DNA of 64,000 nucleotides. It comes from Erwinia sp039023475. Lineage in GTDB: Bacteria; Pseudomonadota; Gammaproteobacteria; Enterobacterales; Enterobacteriaceae. The position numbers and the translations under genes are program-made. Below, piece after piece: positions 40,663 to 50,817 of the stretch. Location of the stretch: positions 372,001 to 436,000 of the forward strand of contig NZ_JBCHVB010000004.1 in assembly GCF_039023475.1 (NCBI RefSeq), given 5' to 3'. Each line of letters begins with the position of its first letter. The stretch's first letter is position 1. The notes beneath the pieces were generated by a model that was given only the letters and a program-made list of their open reading frames with translations, was not told the origin of the DNA and did not search any database.

Positions 40663-42489
40663 TTCCACGGTTACTGACTTCGCCAGGTTACGCGGCTGAT
40701 CGACGTCTGTGCCTTTGATCAGCGCAACGTGATAGGAGAGCAGCTGGAGCGGCACGGTATAGAAGATTGGCGCAATCACCTCTTCCACATGCGGCAGTGA
40801 AATGATCTTCATGCCTTCGCTGTCGCTAAAGCCGGCATCCTGATCGGCAAACACATAGAGCAGGCCTCCCCGCGCGCGCACTTCCTCAATATTCGACTTC
40901 AGCTTTTCCAGCAGATCGTTATTCGGCGCGACCACGATAACCGGCATATCGGCATCGATCAGCGCCAGCGGTCCGTGCTTCAGTTCACCGGCAGCATAAG
41001 CTTCAGCATGAATATAGGAGATCTCTTTCAGCTTCAGCGCGCCTTCCATCGCAATCGGATACTGATTGCCACGGCCAAGGAACAGCGCATGATGCTTGTC
41101 GGAAAACTCCTCGGCCAGCGCCTCAATCAGCGTGTCCTGCGAGAGCATCTGTTCAATGCGGCTTGGCAGCGCCTGCAATCCATGCACGATGTCATGCTCA
41201 ATTTGCGCGTCCACGCCCTTCAGGCGGCCAATTTTCGCCACCAGCATCAGCAGAACGGTCAGCTGGGTGGTAAAGGCTTTCGTTGAGGCGACGCCAATCT
41301 CCGTGCCTGCTTTGGTCATCAGGGCCAGATCGGATTCACGCACCAGCGAAGAGCCCGCCACGTTACAAATAGCCAGCGAACCGAGGTAGCCCAGCTCTTT
41401 AGAAAGGCGAAGCGCAGCCAGCGTGTCCGCCGTCTCACCGGACTGGGAGAGGGTGATCAGCAGGCTGTTTTTCCGCACCGCGGATTTACGGTAACGGAAC
41501 TCCGAAGCAATCTCCACGTCGCACGGCACGTTAGCGAGTGCTTCAAACCAGTAGCGCGAAACCATCCCTGAGTTGTAAGAAGTCCCGCAGGCAACAATCT
41601 GAATATGCTCAACCTGGCTCAGCAGATCGTTCGCCGTTGGCCCCAGCTCGGTCAGATCGACCTCGCCGTGACTGAAACGTCCGCTCAGGGTGTTTTTGAT
41701 CGCCATCGGCTGCTCATAGATCTCTTTCTGCATATAGTGACGATAGAGGCCTTTATCACCCGCATCGTACTGTACGTTAGATTCGATCTCGCTGCGCTGC
41801 ACGGTTTCACCGCTGCGATCGACAATGGTCACATCGCGGCGGGTAATTTCGGCAATATCGCCCTCTTCAAGGTAGATAAAGCGGCGGGTAACCGGCAGCA
41901 GCGCCAGCTGATCGGAAGCGATGAAGTTTTCACCCACGCCGCGACCAATCACCAGCGGACTACCGGAACGCGCAGCCACCAGCAGCGAGGGGTCGCGGCT
42001 GTCCATAATAACCATGCCATAGGCGCCGCGCAGCTGCGGGATAACCCTCAGCACCACTTCACGCAGCGTACCGCCCTGCTTCTGCTCCCAGTGAACCAGG
42101 TGAGCGACCACTTCGGTATCGGTTTCTGAGGCAAAGCGATAGCCACGGGCCTGCAGCTGCTCGCGCAGCGGCTCATGGTTTTCAATGATGCCGTTATGGA
42201 CGACGATAACATGCTCAGAGATATGAGGATGCGCATTGGCTTCAGACGGCTCGCCGTGCGTTGCCCAGCGCGTATGGGCGATACCGGTGCCGCCCTCCAG
42301 TGAGGTGGTTTCCGCCGCTTCCGCCAGCTTCTGAACTTTGCCCAGCCGGCGAAGGCGGGTCACTTCTCCTTTTGCCGTCACCACAGCCAGTCCGGCTGAG
42401 TCATACCCCCGGTACTCAAGGCGGCGTAATCCTTCCAGCAGGATCTCGGCGATATCACGTTGCGCTACTGCACCTACAATTCCACACAT
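40660..42489 (-). CDS. glmS: glutamine--fructose-6-phosphate aminotransferase GlmS
   Basis: GlmS makes glucosamine-6-phosphate from fructose-6-phosphate and glutamine, the first step to UDP-GlcNAc for peptidoglycan and LPS. The 609-residue protein starts MCGIVGAVAQRDIAEIL, giving the N-terminal nucleophile Cys after Met removal. It has an Ntn glutaminase domain (to about 240) and two SIS sugar-isomerase domains (CGTSYNSG, LSQSGETADTL, GRGNQYPIAMEGALKLKE), with Lys near the C-terminal NLAKSVTVE. It lies 160 bp after glmU on the same strand, as in E. coli, where the sRNA GlmZ controls this leader. Confidence 0.98.
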   Translation of the reverse strand: MCGIVGAVAQRDIAEILLEGLRRLEYRGYDSAGLAVVTAKGEVTRLRRLGKVQKLAEAAETTSLEGGTGIAHTRWATHGEPSEANAHPHISEHVIVVHNGIIENHEPLREQLQARGYRFASETDTEVVAHLVHWEQKQGGTLREVVLRVIPQLRGAYGMVIMDSRDPSLLVAARSGSPLVIGRGVGENFIASDQLALLPVTRRFIYLEEGDIAEITRRDVTIVDRSGETVQRSEIESNVQYDAGDKGLYRHYMQKEIYEQPMAIKNTLSGRFSHGEVDLTELGPTANDLLSQVEHIQIVACGTSYNSGMVSRYWFEALANVPCDVEIASEFRYRKSAVRKNSLLITLSQSGETADTLAALRLSKELGYLGSLAICNVAGSSLVRESDLALMTKAGTEIGVASTKAFTTQLTVLLMLVAKIGRLKGVDAQIEHDIVHGLQALPSRIEQMLSQDTLIEALAEEFSDKHHALFLGRGNQYPIAMEGALKLKEISYIHAEAYAAGELKHGPLALIDADMPVIVVAPNNDLLEKLKSNIEEVRARGGLLYVFADQDAGFSDSEGMKIISLPHVEEVIAPIFYTVPLQLLSYHVALIKGTDVDQPRNLAKSVTVE

Positions 42490-42648
42490 AGTGTTTTTCC
42501 TGACGTCATGGCGCGATGGCCATTAGCTTTGCCTACCGATCTGATTAATCCGGTCTATTCCGGTACCCCGAGCCTTGTAGAGAGTGGGGTTTATTTTTGT
42601 ATGACTGCCTGACTGAGGGCGGAATTGCTCCCACCCTGAAAAAATAAG

Positions 42649-44019
42649 TTATGACTTCTTCACCGGCCGCTGCCAGCCGGTTTTCAGGTTCTGATCTTTG
42701 CGGTTATAGACCAGGCCTTCGGCAGTGACATCCTGCATCACCGTCGTGCCAGCGGCGATGGTAACGCCCGCCGCAATGGAAACAGGCGCAACCAGCTGCG
42801 TATCCGAGCCAACAAAGACGTTATCACCAATGGTGGTTCTGGATTTGTTCACGCCGTCATAGTTGCAGGTAATAGTGCCGGCACCGATATTAACGCCAGC
42901 ACCGATCTCGGCGTCACCGAGGTAGCTCAGGTGGCCCGCCTTGGAGCCTTTGCCCAGCGTGGCCTTCTTCATCTCGACGAAGTTCCCCACGTGCGCGCCT
43001 TCCGCCAGCTTACTCCCAGGACGCAGTCGGGCAAAGGGCCCTACCGTGCTGGCAGCAGCCAGCTCCGCGTCTTCCAGCACGCTGTAGGCGCTGATTTCGC
43101 AATCGTCGCCAATGATGCAGTTTTTCAGATGGCAGCCGCTGCCGATTTTAACGCGGTTACCCAGCGTCACCCGCCCTTCGATAATGACGTTTGTATCGAT
43201 CACCACGTCCCGTCCATGCTTCAGCTCGCCCCGTAAATCAAAACGGGCGGGGTCATTGAGCATGACGCCGGCCAGCAGCAGCCTTTCCGCCTGCTCCGCC
43301 TGGTAGATACGCTCAAGCGTTGCCAGCTGAAGCCGGTTGTTAACGCCGTCGGTCTCCGTAGCACGGTCCGGGTGCACCGCCTCGGTGACGCGTCCTTCCT
43401 GATGCGCCAGGGCGATGATATCGGTAATGTAGTACTCACCCTGGGCATTGTTATTGGTCAGCTTGCTGAGCCAGCGCTTCATATCGGCCCCGTTAGCCAT
43501 CAGGATGCCGGTATTGACCTCATTAATGGCCAGCTGCGCCGGTGAAGCATCTTTCTGTTCAACAATGCCGACAACCGAGCCGTTGCTGCGAAGAATACGT
43601 CCGTAGCCAGTTGGGTTCTCCAGCATCACGGTCAGCAGGGCGATCCCGCCTTCAGGTTTAGCGCGCTGTAGCCGCTGCAAGGTCGGTACTGAAATCAGCG
43701 GGACGTCGCCGTACAGCATCAGGATGTCTTCATCATCGGCAAAGTGCGGGGCAGCCTGCTGCATCGCGTGCCCCGTACCCAGCTGCTCCGCCTGCAAAAC
43801 CCAGTTCAGGGCAGGATCGGTCAGCGTGGACTGTAAAAGGTCACCACCGTGCCCGTAGACCAGATGTACCTTTCTGGCACCGAGGCCGTTTGCGGCATCA
43901 ATAACGTGTTGCACCATCGGTTTTCCGGCAAGCAAATGCAGCACCTTTGGCAGATCGGAGTACATGCGGGTTCCCTTGCCAGCAGCAAGGATCACCACAC
44001 TCATCGGGCTGTTAGACAT
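42649..44019 (-). CDS. glmU: bifunctional UDP-N-acetylglucosamine pyrophosphorylase/glucosamine-1-phosphate acetyltransferase GlmU
   Basis: GlmU acetylates glucosamine-1-phosphate and couples it to UTP to give UDP-GlcNAc. The 456-residue protein has an N-terminal nucleotidyltransferase domain with LAAGKGTRMYSDLPKVL and a C-terminal left-handed beta-helix acetyltransferase made of hexapeptide repeats (IGDDCEISAYS, IGAGVNIGAGTITCNYDG). I use the ATG at 44019 (MSNSPMSVV), which has AGGA five bases upstream. The frame continues to 44034, but that start leaves no room for a ribosome site. Confidence 0.98.
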   Translation of the reverse strand: MSNSPMSVVILAAGKGTRMYSDLPKVLHLLAGKPMVQHVIDAANGLGARKVHLVYGHGGDLLQSTLTDPALNWVLQAEQLGTGHAMQQAAPHFADDEDILMLYGDVPLISVPTLQRLQRAKPEGGIALLTVMLENPTGYGRILRSNGSVVGIVEQKDASPAQLAINEVNTGILMANGADMKRWLSKLTNNNAQGEYYITDIIALAHQEGRVTEAVHPDRATETDGVNNRLQLATLERIYQAEQAERLLLAGVMLNDPARFDLRGELKHGRDVVIDTNVIIEGRVTLGNRVKIGSGCHLKNCIIGDDCEISAYSVLEDAELAAASTVGPFARLRPGSKLAEGAHVGNFVEMKKATLGKGSKAGHLSYLGDAEIGAGVNIGAGTITCNYDGVNKSRTTIGDNVFVGSDTQLVAPVSIAAGVTIAAGTTVMQDVTAEGLVYNRKDQNLKTGWQRPVKKS

Positions 44020-44126
44020 AGTCATCCTGAACATTCTGTAATTAGACGGAAGTAAAACGGTTTGGCGCCGAAATTACTACATTTTTCTCGGTCCAAAATT
44101 AGGCGCGCGGCCGCCGGAGCGCAAGC

Positions 44127-44161
44127 AAAAAAAAATGCCAGTCAGTTTCCTGACTGGCATT
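44127..44161 (-). terminator. terminator of the atp operon
   Basis: A 12-bp perfect stem AATGCCAGTCAG/CTGACTGGCATT with a 4-nt loop lies 17 bp past the atpC stop and runs on the minus strand into nine T. Confidence 0.93.
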
Positions 44162-44177
44162 CTTGCTTAAACCTGGG

Positions 44178-44597
44178 CTACATCGCTTTTTTGGTCAACT
44201 CGATCACGCGCAGTTTGGCGATCGCTTTAGCCAGTTCAGCCGACGCGGTAGCAAAATCCACATCGCCGTGAGAGCTGTTCATATGCTCTTCGGCTTTGCG
44301 CTTCGCTTCAATCGCGCGGGCTTCGTCGAGGTCGGTGCCGCGAATCGCCGTATCAGCCAGCACGGTAACCGCGCCGGGCTGAACTTCCAGCAGGCCGCCG
44401 GAGAGATAGATATACTCTTCGTCACCCTGCTGCTTAACGATACGCACCATACCCGGTTTAATGGCGGTCAGCAGCGGTGCGTGTCCGGGGAAAATCCCCA
44501 GCTCGCCTTCGCTACCTGACACCTGAATTTTCTGTACCAGGCCTTCGAACATCTTCTGTTCAGCGCTGACGACGTCCAGGTGATAAGTCATAGCCAT
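44178..44597 (-). CDS. atpC: ATP synthase F1 epsilon subunit
   Basis: AtpC is the epsilon subunit of F1, part of the rotating central stalk and an inhibitor of ATP hydrolysis. The 139-residue protein has the N-terminal beta-barrel (YHLDVVSAEQKMFEGLVQ, PGHAPLLTAIKPGMVRI) and a C-terminal two-helix domain (DLDEARAIEAKRKAEEHM). It is the last gene of the operon and is followed by a strong terminator. Confidence 0.97.
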   Translation of the reverse strand: MAMTYHLDVVSAEQKMFEGLVQKIQVSGSEGELGIFPGHAPLLTAIKPGMVRIVKQQGDEEYIYLSGGLLEVQPGAVTVLADTAIRGTDLDEARAIEAKRKAEEHMNSSHGDVDFATASAELAKAIAKLRVIELTKKAM

Positions 44598-44685
44598 AAT
44601 TAACCTCCAGAGAAACTTCCCGTAATACTTCAGGCTGCACTGGCATTTATCCTGCCGCTACAGCCCGAAATAATCCGGGATATGA

Positions 44686-46068
44686 TTACAGTTTCTTCGC
44701 TTTTTCCACGGCTTCTTCGATAGAACCGACCATGTAGAAAGCCTGCTCAGGCATGTGGTCGAATTCACCGTCCATAATGCCTTTAAAGCCACGGATGGTA
44801 TCTTTCAGCGTCACATACTTGCCTGGAGAACCGGTAAAGACTTCCGCCACGAAGAATGGCTGGGAGAGGAAGCGCTGCATTTTACGAGAGCGCGCAACCA
44901 CCAGCTTGTCTTCTTCTGACAGTTCGTCCATACCCAGGATGGCGATGATGTCTTTCAGTTCCTGATAACGTTGCAGCAGTGACTGTACGCCACGCGCTAC
45001 GTCGTAGTGCTCCTGACCCACAACCAGCGGATCCAGCTGACGGCTGGTGGAATCCAGCGGGTCAACGGCCGGGTAGATACCCAGAGACGCGATCTGACGG
45101 CTCAGTACCACAGTTGCATCAAGGTGAGCAAAGGTGGTGGCTGGAGATGGGTCAGTCAGGTCATCCGCAGGCACGTATACGGCCTGTACGGAGGTGATAG
45201 AACCGGTCTTGGTTGAGGTGATACGTTCCTGCAGAACACCCATCTCTTCCGCCAGCGTTGGCTGGTAGCCTACCGCTGAAGGCATACGACCCAGCAGTGC
45301 GGAAACTTCCGTACCGGCCAGGGTATAACGATAGATGTTATCGATGAACAGCAGTACGTCACGCCCTTCGTCACGGAATTTCTCAGCCATGGTCAGGCCG
45401 GTCAGCGCAACGCGCAGACGGTTTCCTGGTGGCTCGTTCATCTGGCCATAGACCAGAGAAACTTTATCGATAACGTTGGAGTCGGTCATTTCGTGGTAGA
45501 AGTCGTTACCCTCACGAGTACGCTCGCCCACACCGGCAAACACGGAGAAACCTGAGTGCTCAGCCGCAATGTTACGGATAAGCTCCATCATGTTTACGGT
45601 TTTACCTACACCCGCGCCGCCGAACAGACCGACTTTACCGCCCTTCGCAAACGGACACATCAGGTCGATTACCTTGATACCGGTTTCCAGCAGCTCCTGA
45701 GAGTTGGACTGGTCTTCGTATGAAGGTGCAGAACGGTGGATCGCCCAACGCTCTTCTTCGCCGATGTCGCCTTTCATGTCGATTGGCTCACCCAGCACGT
45801 TCATGATACGACCGAGCGTTGCAGTGCCGACCGGCACTTCAATTGGGTGCTCAAGGTCAACCACGTCCAGGTTGCGCTTCAGGCCGTCTGAAGAACCCAT
45901 GGCGATGGTACGTACCACGCCGCCGCCCAGCTGCTGCTGTACTTCCAGCACCAGACGAGTATCACCATTTTTGACCTCAAGCGCGCTGTACACTTGCGGT
46001 ACGGCGTCCTGAGGGAACTCGACGTCCACCACGGCGCCGATTACCTGGACAATCTTTCCAGTAGCCAT
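44686..46068 (-). CDS. atpD: ATP synthase F1 beta subunit
   Basis: AtpD is the catalytic subunit of F1. The 460-residue protein has the P-loop GGAGVGKTVNMMELIRNI, the catalytic Glu in GERTREGND, Walker B (VLLFIDNIYRYT) and the DELSEED region seen here as MDELSEEDKLVVARSRKMQ. Length and sequence match E. coli closely. Confidence 0.98.
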   Translation of the reverse strand: MATGKIVQVIGAVVDVEFPQDAVPQVYSALEVKNGDTRLVLEVQQQLGGGVVRTIAMGSSDGLKRNLDVVDLEHPIEVPVGTATLGRIMNVLGEPIDMKGDIGEEERWAIHRSAPSYEDQSNSQELLETGIKVIDLMCPFAKGGKVGLFGGAGVGKTVNMMELIRNIAAEHSGFSVFAGVGERTREGNDFYHEMTDSNVIDKVSLVYGQMNEPPGNRLRVALTGLTMAEKFRDEGRDVLLFIDNIYRYTLAGTEVSALLGRMPSAVGYQPTLAEEMGVLQERITSTKTGSITSVQAVYVPADDLTDPSPATTFAHLDATVVLSRQIASLGIYPAVDPLDSTSRQLDPLVVGQEHYDVARGVQSLLQRYQELKDIIAILGMDELSEEDKLVVARSRKMQRFLSQPFFVAEVFTGSPGKYVTLKDTIRGFKGIMDGEFDHMPEQAFYMVGSIEEAVEKAKKL

Positions 46069-46099
46069 CTTGAATCCTCTACCTAATCATTTAACCTGG

Positions 46100-46969
46100 T
46101 TAAACCGCGGAGGCCCCACCGACAATCTCGGTAAGTTCCTGGGTGATGCTGGCCTGACGAGCTTTGTTGTATACCAACTGCAACTCTTTGATCAGGTTTC
46201 CGCCGTTGTCGGTCGCTGCCTTCATCGCCACCATACGCGCGGCCTGTTCGCTGGCCAGGTTTTCGACAACACCCTGGTAAACCTGAGACTCGACGTAGCG
46301 GCGCAGCAGGGTGTCCAGCAGCGCTTTCGGGTCCGGTTCGTACAGGTAATCCCAGGTACTTTTCTTCACAACGCCTTCGTCTTCATCCGCTGGCGGTAAT
46401 GGCAGCAGCTGAACGATTTGTGGAGACTGAGACATGGTGTTGATAAATTTGTTGCTGACGATAAACAGCTTGTCGAGACGGCCTTCATCATAGGCCTGCA
46501 ACATCACTTTCACCGGGCCAATCAGATCGGACAGTGAAGGTTTGTCGCCCATGCCGGTGACCTGCGCCACCACGTTGCCGCCAACGGAGCTGAAGAATGA
46601 GAGACCTTTGGAACCGATAATCGCCAGATCGCTCTCAACGCCTTTATCGGACCAGCCTTTCATATCCGCCAGCAATTTTTTGAACAGGTTAATGTTCAAA
46701 CCACCACAAAGCCCGCGGTCGGTAGATACGACCAGGTAGCCGACGCGCTTAACGTCACGCTCTTCCAGGTAAGGGTGCTTGTACTCCAGATTCCCTAACG
46801 CAATGTGACCAATCACTTTGCGCATGGTCTCTGCATAAGGACGGCTGGCCGCCATGCGTTCCTGCGATTTACGCATCTTGGAGGCGGCGACCATTTCCAT
46901 CGCTTTGGTGATCTTCTGCGTATTCTGAACGCTTCCGATCTTACTACGTATCTCTTTTGCGCCGGCCAT
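46100..46969 (-). CDS. atpG: ATP synthase F1 gamma subunit
   Basis: AtpG is the central rotor shaft of F1. The 289-residue protein has the long N-terminal helix (AGAKEIRSKIGSVQNTQKIT) and C-terminal helix (NLIKELQLVYNKARQASIT) that form the coiled coil, and DRGLCGGLN in the middle. It is located between atpA and atpD, as expected. Confidence 0.98.
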   Translation of the reverse strand: MAGAKEIRSKIGSVQNTQKITKAMEMVAASKMRKSQERMAASRPYAETMRKVIGHIALGNLEYKHPYLEERDVKRVGYLVVSTDRGLCGGLNINLFKKLLADMKGWSDKGVESDLAIIGSKGLSFFSSVGGNVVAQVTGMGDKPSLSDLIGPVKVMLQAYDEGRLDKLFIVSNKFINTMSQSPQIVQLLPLPPADEDEGVVKKSTWDYLYEPDPKALLDTLLRRYVESQVYQGVVENLASEQAARMVAMKAATDNGGNLIKELQLVYNKARQASITQELTEIVGGASAV

Positions 46970-47023
46970 AAGCTTCTCCTCAAAGCCTTGCGGCCTGCCC
47001 GTTAAGGGGCAAGCCGCCAGACA

Positions 47024-48565
47024 TTACCAGGACTGGGTTTTCTTGAACGTTTCGAGGAGGCCTTTCAGCTTCTCTTCGATATCGCCGTTGTAATTACCAG
47101 ACTGGTTGATATCAGCCATCAGCTCGGCATGTTCGCGATCGGCAAAGGCCAGCAGTGCGGCTTCGAAGTCACCGATTTTCGCCAGTTCGACGTCATTCAG
47201 GTAGCCACGCTCGGCCGCGAACAGCACCAGACCCTGCTGCGCAACGGACATCGGCGCATACTGTTTCTGCTTCAGAAGCTCGGTCACTTTCTGACCGTGG
47301 CTCAGCTGTTTGCGGGTTGCTTCATCCAGATCGGAAGCGAACTGAGAGAACGCTGCCAGTTCACGATACTGCGCCAGCGCGGTACGAATACCACCGGACA
47401 GTTTCTTGATGATCTTGGTCTGAGCAGCACCACCTACACGAGATACCGAAATACCTGGGTTAACGGCCGGACGAATACCGGAGTTAAACAGGTTAGTTTC
47501 CAGGAAGATCTGACCATCAGTAATCGAGATTACGTTGGTTGGAACGAACGCGGAAACGTCACCCGCCTGGGTTTCGATAATCGGCAGCGCGGTCAGGGAG
47601 CCGGTTTTACCTTTCACTTCACCGTTGGTGAAACGCTCAACGTACTCAGCGCTTACGCGGGAAGCACGCTCCAGCAGACGGGAGTGGAGGTAGAACACGT
47701 CACCAGGGAATGCTTCACGACCCGGTGGACGGCGCAGCAGCAGAGAAACCTGACGGTATGCAACGGCCTGTTTGGACAGGTCATCATAAACGATCAGCGC
47801 ATCTTCACCGCGGTCACGGAAGTATTCGCCCATTGCGCAACCGGCATACGGCGCCAGGTATTGCAGCGCAGCGGATTCGGAAGCGGTAGCCACAACAACG
47901 ATGGTGTTAGCCAGCGCGTTATGCTCTTCCAGCTTACGAACCACGTTCGCGATGGTAGACGCTTTCTGACCGATAGCGACGTACACACACTTGATGCCGG
48001 AGTCGCGCTGGTTGATGATCGCATCGATCGCCATCGCGGTTTTACCGGTCTGACGGTCACCGATGATCAGCTCACGCTGGCCACGGCCGATTGGAATCAT
48101 CGCATCGACTGACTTGTAGCCAGTCTGTACGGGCTGGTCAACGGACTGACGGTCGATAACGCCAGGTGCGATAACTTCGATCGGCGAGAAGCCGTCGTTG
48201 TCGATTGCGCCTTTACCGTCAATAGGTGCACCCAGAGTGTTCACCACGCGGCCCAGCAGGCCACGGCCAACCGGTACTTCAAGAATACGGCCAGTACACT
48301 TAACCTTCATGCCTTCGGCAAGGTCAGCGTAAGGACCCATCACAACAGCACCTACGGAGTCGCGCTCCAGGTTCAGTGCGATGGCAAAACGGTTGCCCGG
48401 CAGTGCGATCATCTCACCCTGCATAACATCGGCCAGGCCGTTTACGCGGATGATACCGTCACTGACGGATACGATAGTACCTTCATTGTGAGCTTCGCTC
48501 ACTACATTGAACTGAGCAATGCGCTGCTTGATCAGTTCGCTGATTTCGGTGGAATTCAGTTGCAT
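47024..48565 (-). CDS. atpA: ATP synthase F1 alpha subunit
   Basis: AtpA is the non-catalytic nucleotide-binding subunit of F1. The 513-residue protein has the P-loop IGDRQTGKTAMAIDAI, the conserved Arg finger region RPAVNPGISVSRVGGAAQ and the N-terminal helix MQLNSTEISELIKQRIAQF that binds AtpH. Length equals that of E. coli. Confidence 0.98.
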   Translation of the reverse strand: MQLNSTEISELIKQRIAQFNVVSEAHNEGTIVSVSDGIIRVNGLADVMQGEMIALPGNRFAIALNLERDSVGAVVMGPYADLAEGMKVKCTGRILEVPVGRGLLGRVVNTLGAPIDGKGAIDNDGFSPIEVIAPGVIDRQSVDQPVQTGYKSVDAMIPIGRGQRELIIGDRQTGKTAMAIDAIINQRDSGIKCVYVAIGQKASTIANVVRKLEEHNALANTIVVVATASESAALQYLAPYAGCAMGEYFRDRGEDALIVYDDLSKQAVAYRQVSLLLRRPPGREAFPGDVFYLHSRLLERASRVSAEYVERFTNGEVKGKTGSLTALPIIETQAGDVSAFVPTNVISITDGQIFLETNLFNSGIRPAVNPGISVSRVGGAAQTKIIKKLSGGIRTALAQYRELAAFSQFASDLDEATRKQLSHGQKVTELLKQKQYAPMSVAQQGLVLFAAERGYLNDVELAKIGDFEAALLAFADREHAELMADINQSGNYNGDIEEKLKGLLETFKKTQSW

Positions 48566-48579
48566 AAGCTCCAGTCCCC

Positions 48580-49113
48580 TTAAGACTGCAAGACGTCTGC
48601 AAGACGCTCAAGACGGCCGCGTACGCTGCCGTCAATGACCATATCACCCGCACGGATGATTACGCCTGCCATTACAGACTTATCAATTTTGCAATTCAGC
48701 TTAACTTTGCGTGACAGACGTTTTTCCATTGCGGCGCTGATTTTGGTCAGCTGTTCGTCACTCAGTGTAGTGGAAGAGATTACCTCAACATCGGCGGTCG
48801 CATCGTGTGCGGCACGCAGCTGGATAAACTGTGCCAATACAGCAGGTAGCGCTGGTAAACGTTTGTTTTCAGCCATTACCTTAATCAGGTTCTGACCGGC
48901 TTCGTCCAGTTGATCACCGCAGATAGCGATGAACCGTGCAGACAACGCTTCCGGCGCAAGCGCGCCGGAAAGAAGTTCTGCTACCTGTTCATTGCTGGCT
49001 ACCTCGGTAGCGAACGCCAGCATCTGCTGCCAGCGATCGACACTTTGATGCTCAACAGCAAAGTCAAAAGCTGCTTTGGCGTAGGGGCGAGCTACAGTAG
49101 TAAATTCAGACAT
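48580..49113 (-). CDS. atpH: ATP synthase F1 delta subunit
   Basis: AtpH (delta) joins the top of F1 to the peripheral stalk made of AtpF. The 177-residue protein has the six-helix N-terminal domain (TVARPYAKAAFDFAVEH) and the C-terminal signature DGSVRGRLERLADVL. It lies 14 bp before atpA and 14 bp after atpF. Confidence 0.97.
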   Translation of the reverse strand: MSEFTTVARPYAKAAFDFAVEHQSVDRWQQMLAFATEVASNEQVAELLSGALAPEALSARFIAICGDQLDEAGQNLIKVMAENKRLPALPAVLAQFIQLRAAHDATADVEVISSTTLSDEQLTKISAAMEKRLSRKVKLNCKIDKSVMAGVIIRAGDMVIDGSVRGRLERLADVLQS

Positions 49114-49127
49114 CAGCCCCTCCCTCC

Positions 49128-49598
49128 TTACAGTTCAGCGACCAGTTTATCAACGATGTCGCTGTTAGCAGCTTCATCCACGGAACGTTCAATAATTCTC
49201 TCGGCGCCGGCAACAGCCAGCATCGCGACTTGCTTACGCAACTCTTCACGTGCACGTTTGCGTTCGGCGTCAATTTCAGCCTGCGCCTGGGCGACGATCT
49301 TGTTACGTTCCTGCTCAGCCTCAGCTTTCGCTTCGTCCAGGATCTGCGAACGACGCTTATTAGCTTGTTCGATGATTACCTGAGCCTCTTCTTTCGCTTT
49401 CTTCAGCTGATCGGACGCATTACTCTGCGCGAGATCCAAATCTTTCCTGGCACGTTCAGCAGAAGCAAGGCCTTCGGCAACTTCTTTCTGGCGCTTTTCG
49501 ATAGCAGCCATCAGCGGCGGCCATACGTACTTCATGCAGAACGCGACAAACAGGATGAACGCGATAGCCTGGCCGAGGATTGTTGCGTTAATGTTCAC
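49128..49598 (-). CDS. atpF: ATP synthase F0 subunit b
   Basis: AtpF forms the dimeric peripheral stalk. The 156-residue protein has one N-terminal membrane helix (ILGQAIAFILFVAFCMKYVW). A long charged helix follows (about residues 30-140; EKRQKEVAEGLASAERARKD and on) that forms the right-handed coiled coil. About 100 bp separate it from atpE. Confidence 0.97.
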   Translation of the reverse strand: MNINATILGQAIAFILFVAFCMKYVWPPLMAAIEKRQKEVAEGLASAERARKDLDLAQSNASDQLKKAKEEAQVIIEQANKRRSQILDEAKAEAEQERNKIVAQAQAEIDAERKRAREELRKQVAMLAVAGAERIIERSVDEAANSDIVDKLVAEL

Positions 49599-49700
49599 AG
49601 CACAATGCCTCTTGTTAAGTTAACTTTTTTCTGCGGCTGCCGGAGCAGTTGCAGAAGCCGTTCATCGCCAAACGTATACGCTCAGCGATGAACAATCGGT

Positions 49701-49940
<240 letters not shown>

Positions 49941-49990
49941 GACAGTCTCCAGTTTGTTTCAGTTAAAACGCAGTTGTGTTGAGAAAAATA

Positions 49991-50809
49991 TCAATGTTCT
50001 TCAGATGCCATCGACAGATAGACAATCGTTAAGACCATGAAAATGAAAGCCTGCAACGAAATGATCAGGATGTGGAAAATGGCCCATGGCACATTCAGAA
50101 CCCACTGTGACCACCACGGCAACAGGCCGGCAATCAGGATAAAAATCAATTCACCCGCGTACATGTTGCCGAACAGTCGCAGACCGAGAGAAACCGGTTT
50201 GGACAGCAGGCTCACACCTTCAAGGATCAGGTTGATCGGGATGAAAATGGGGTGATTGAAGGGTTGCAGAGTCAGCTCTTTAGTAAAGCCCCCAATGCCT
50301 TTCATCTTGATGCTGTAGAACAGAATCAAAATAAATACGCCAAGTGCCATTGAGAGCGTGATGTTCACGTCTGCAGAAGGCACCACACGCAACGCTGGCA
50401 GCCCAAACACATGCTCACCGATAAACGGCAGCAGGTCGATAGGCAGCAGGTCCATGAAGTTCATCAGGAAGACCCAGACGAAAATCGTCAGGGCCAGCGG
50501 TGCAATGACTTTGCTTTTGCCGTGATACATGTCGCGCACGTTGCTATCGACAAAACCGACAACCAGCTCAATCGCGGCCTGAAGCTTGCCTGGTACGCCA
50601 CTGGTCGCTGATTTCGCTACTTTGCGAAACAGCACCAGGAACGCCAGTCCCAGCACCACAGAGAAAAACATGGAGTCGATATTTAATAACCAGAACGTCG
50701 CCGGAGCGTCGTGCGGATTCACTAGCTCGAAGGTACGCAGGTCGATCTGAAGATGCGTCAGATGGTGACCTATGTATTCCTGCGGCGTAGAGATTTCTCC
50801 TGCAGCCAT
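49991..50809 (-). CDS. atpB: ATP synthase F0 subunit a
   Basis: AtpB provides the proton half-channels against the c-ring. The 272-residue protein has five to six membrane segments. The essential Arg lies in SKPVSLGLRLFGNMYAGELI, along with the conserved polar residues of the last two helices (ISLQAFIFMVLTIVYLSMA). It starts 8 bp after the atpI stop. Confidence 0.98.
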   Translation of the reverse strand: MAAGEISTPQEYIGHHLTHLQIDLRTFELVNPHDAPATFWLLNIDSMFFSVVLGLAFLVLFRKVAKSATSGVPGKLQAAIELVVGFVDSNVRDMYHGKSKVIAPLALTIFVWVFLMNFMDLLPIDLLPFIGEHVFGLPALRVVPSADVNITLSMALGVFILILFYSIKMKGIGGFTKELTLQPFNHPIFIPINLILEGVSLLSKPVSLGLRLFGNMYAGELIFILIAGLLPWWSQWVLNVPWAIFHILIISLQAFIFMVLTIVYLSMASEEH

Positions 50810-50817
50810 GATGCCTC

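Noticed and set aside
47129..48112. 327-codon frame antisense to atpA
   Set aside because: It fully overlaps the conserved atpA gene and its composition follows from the codon pattern of atpA.
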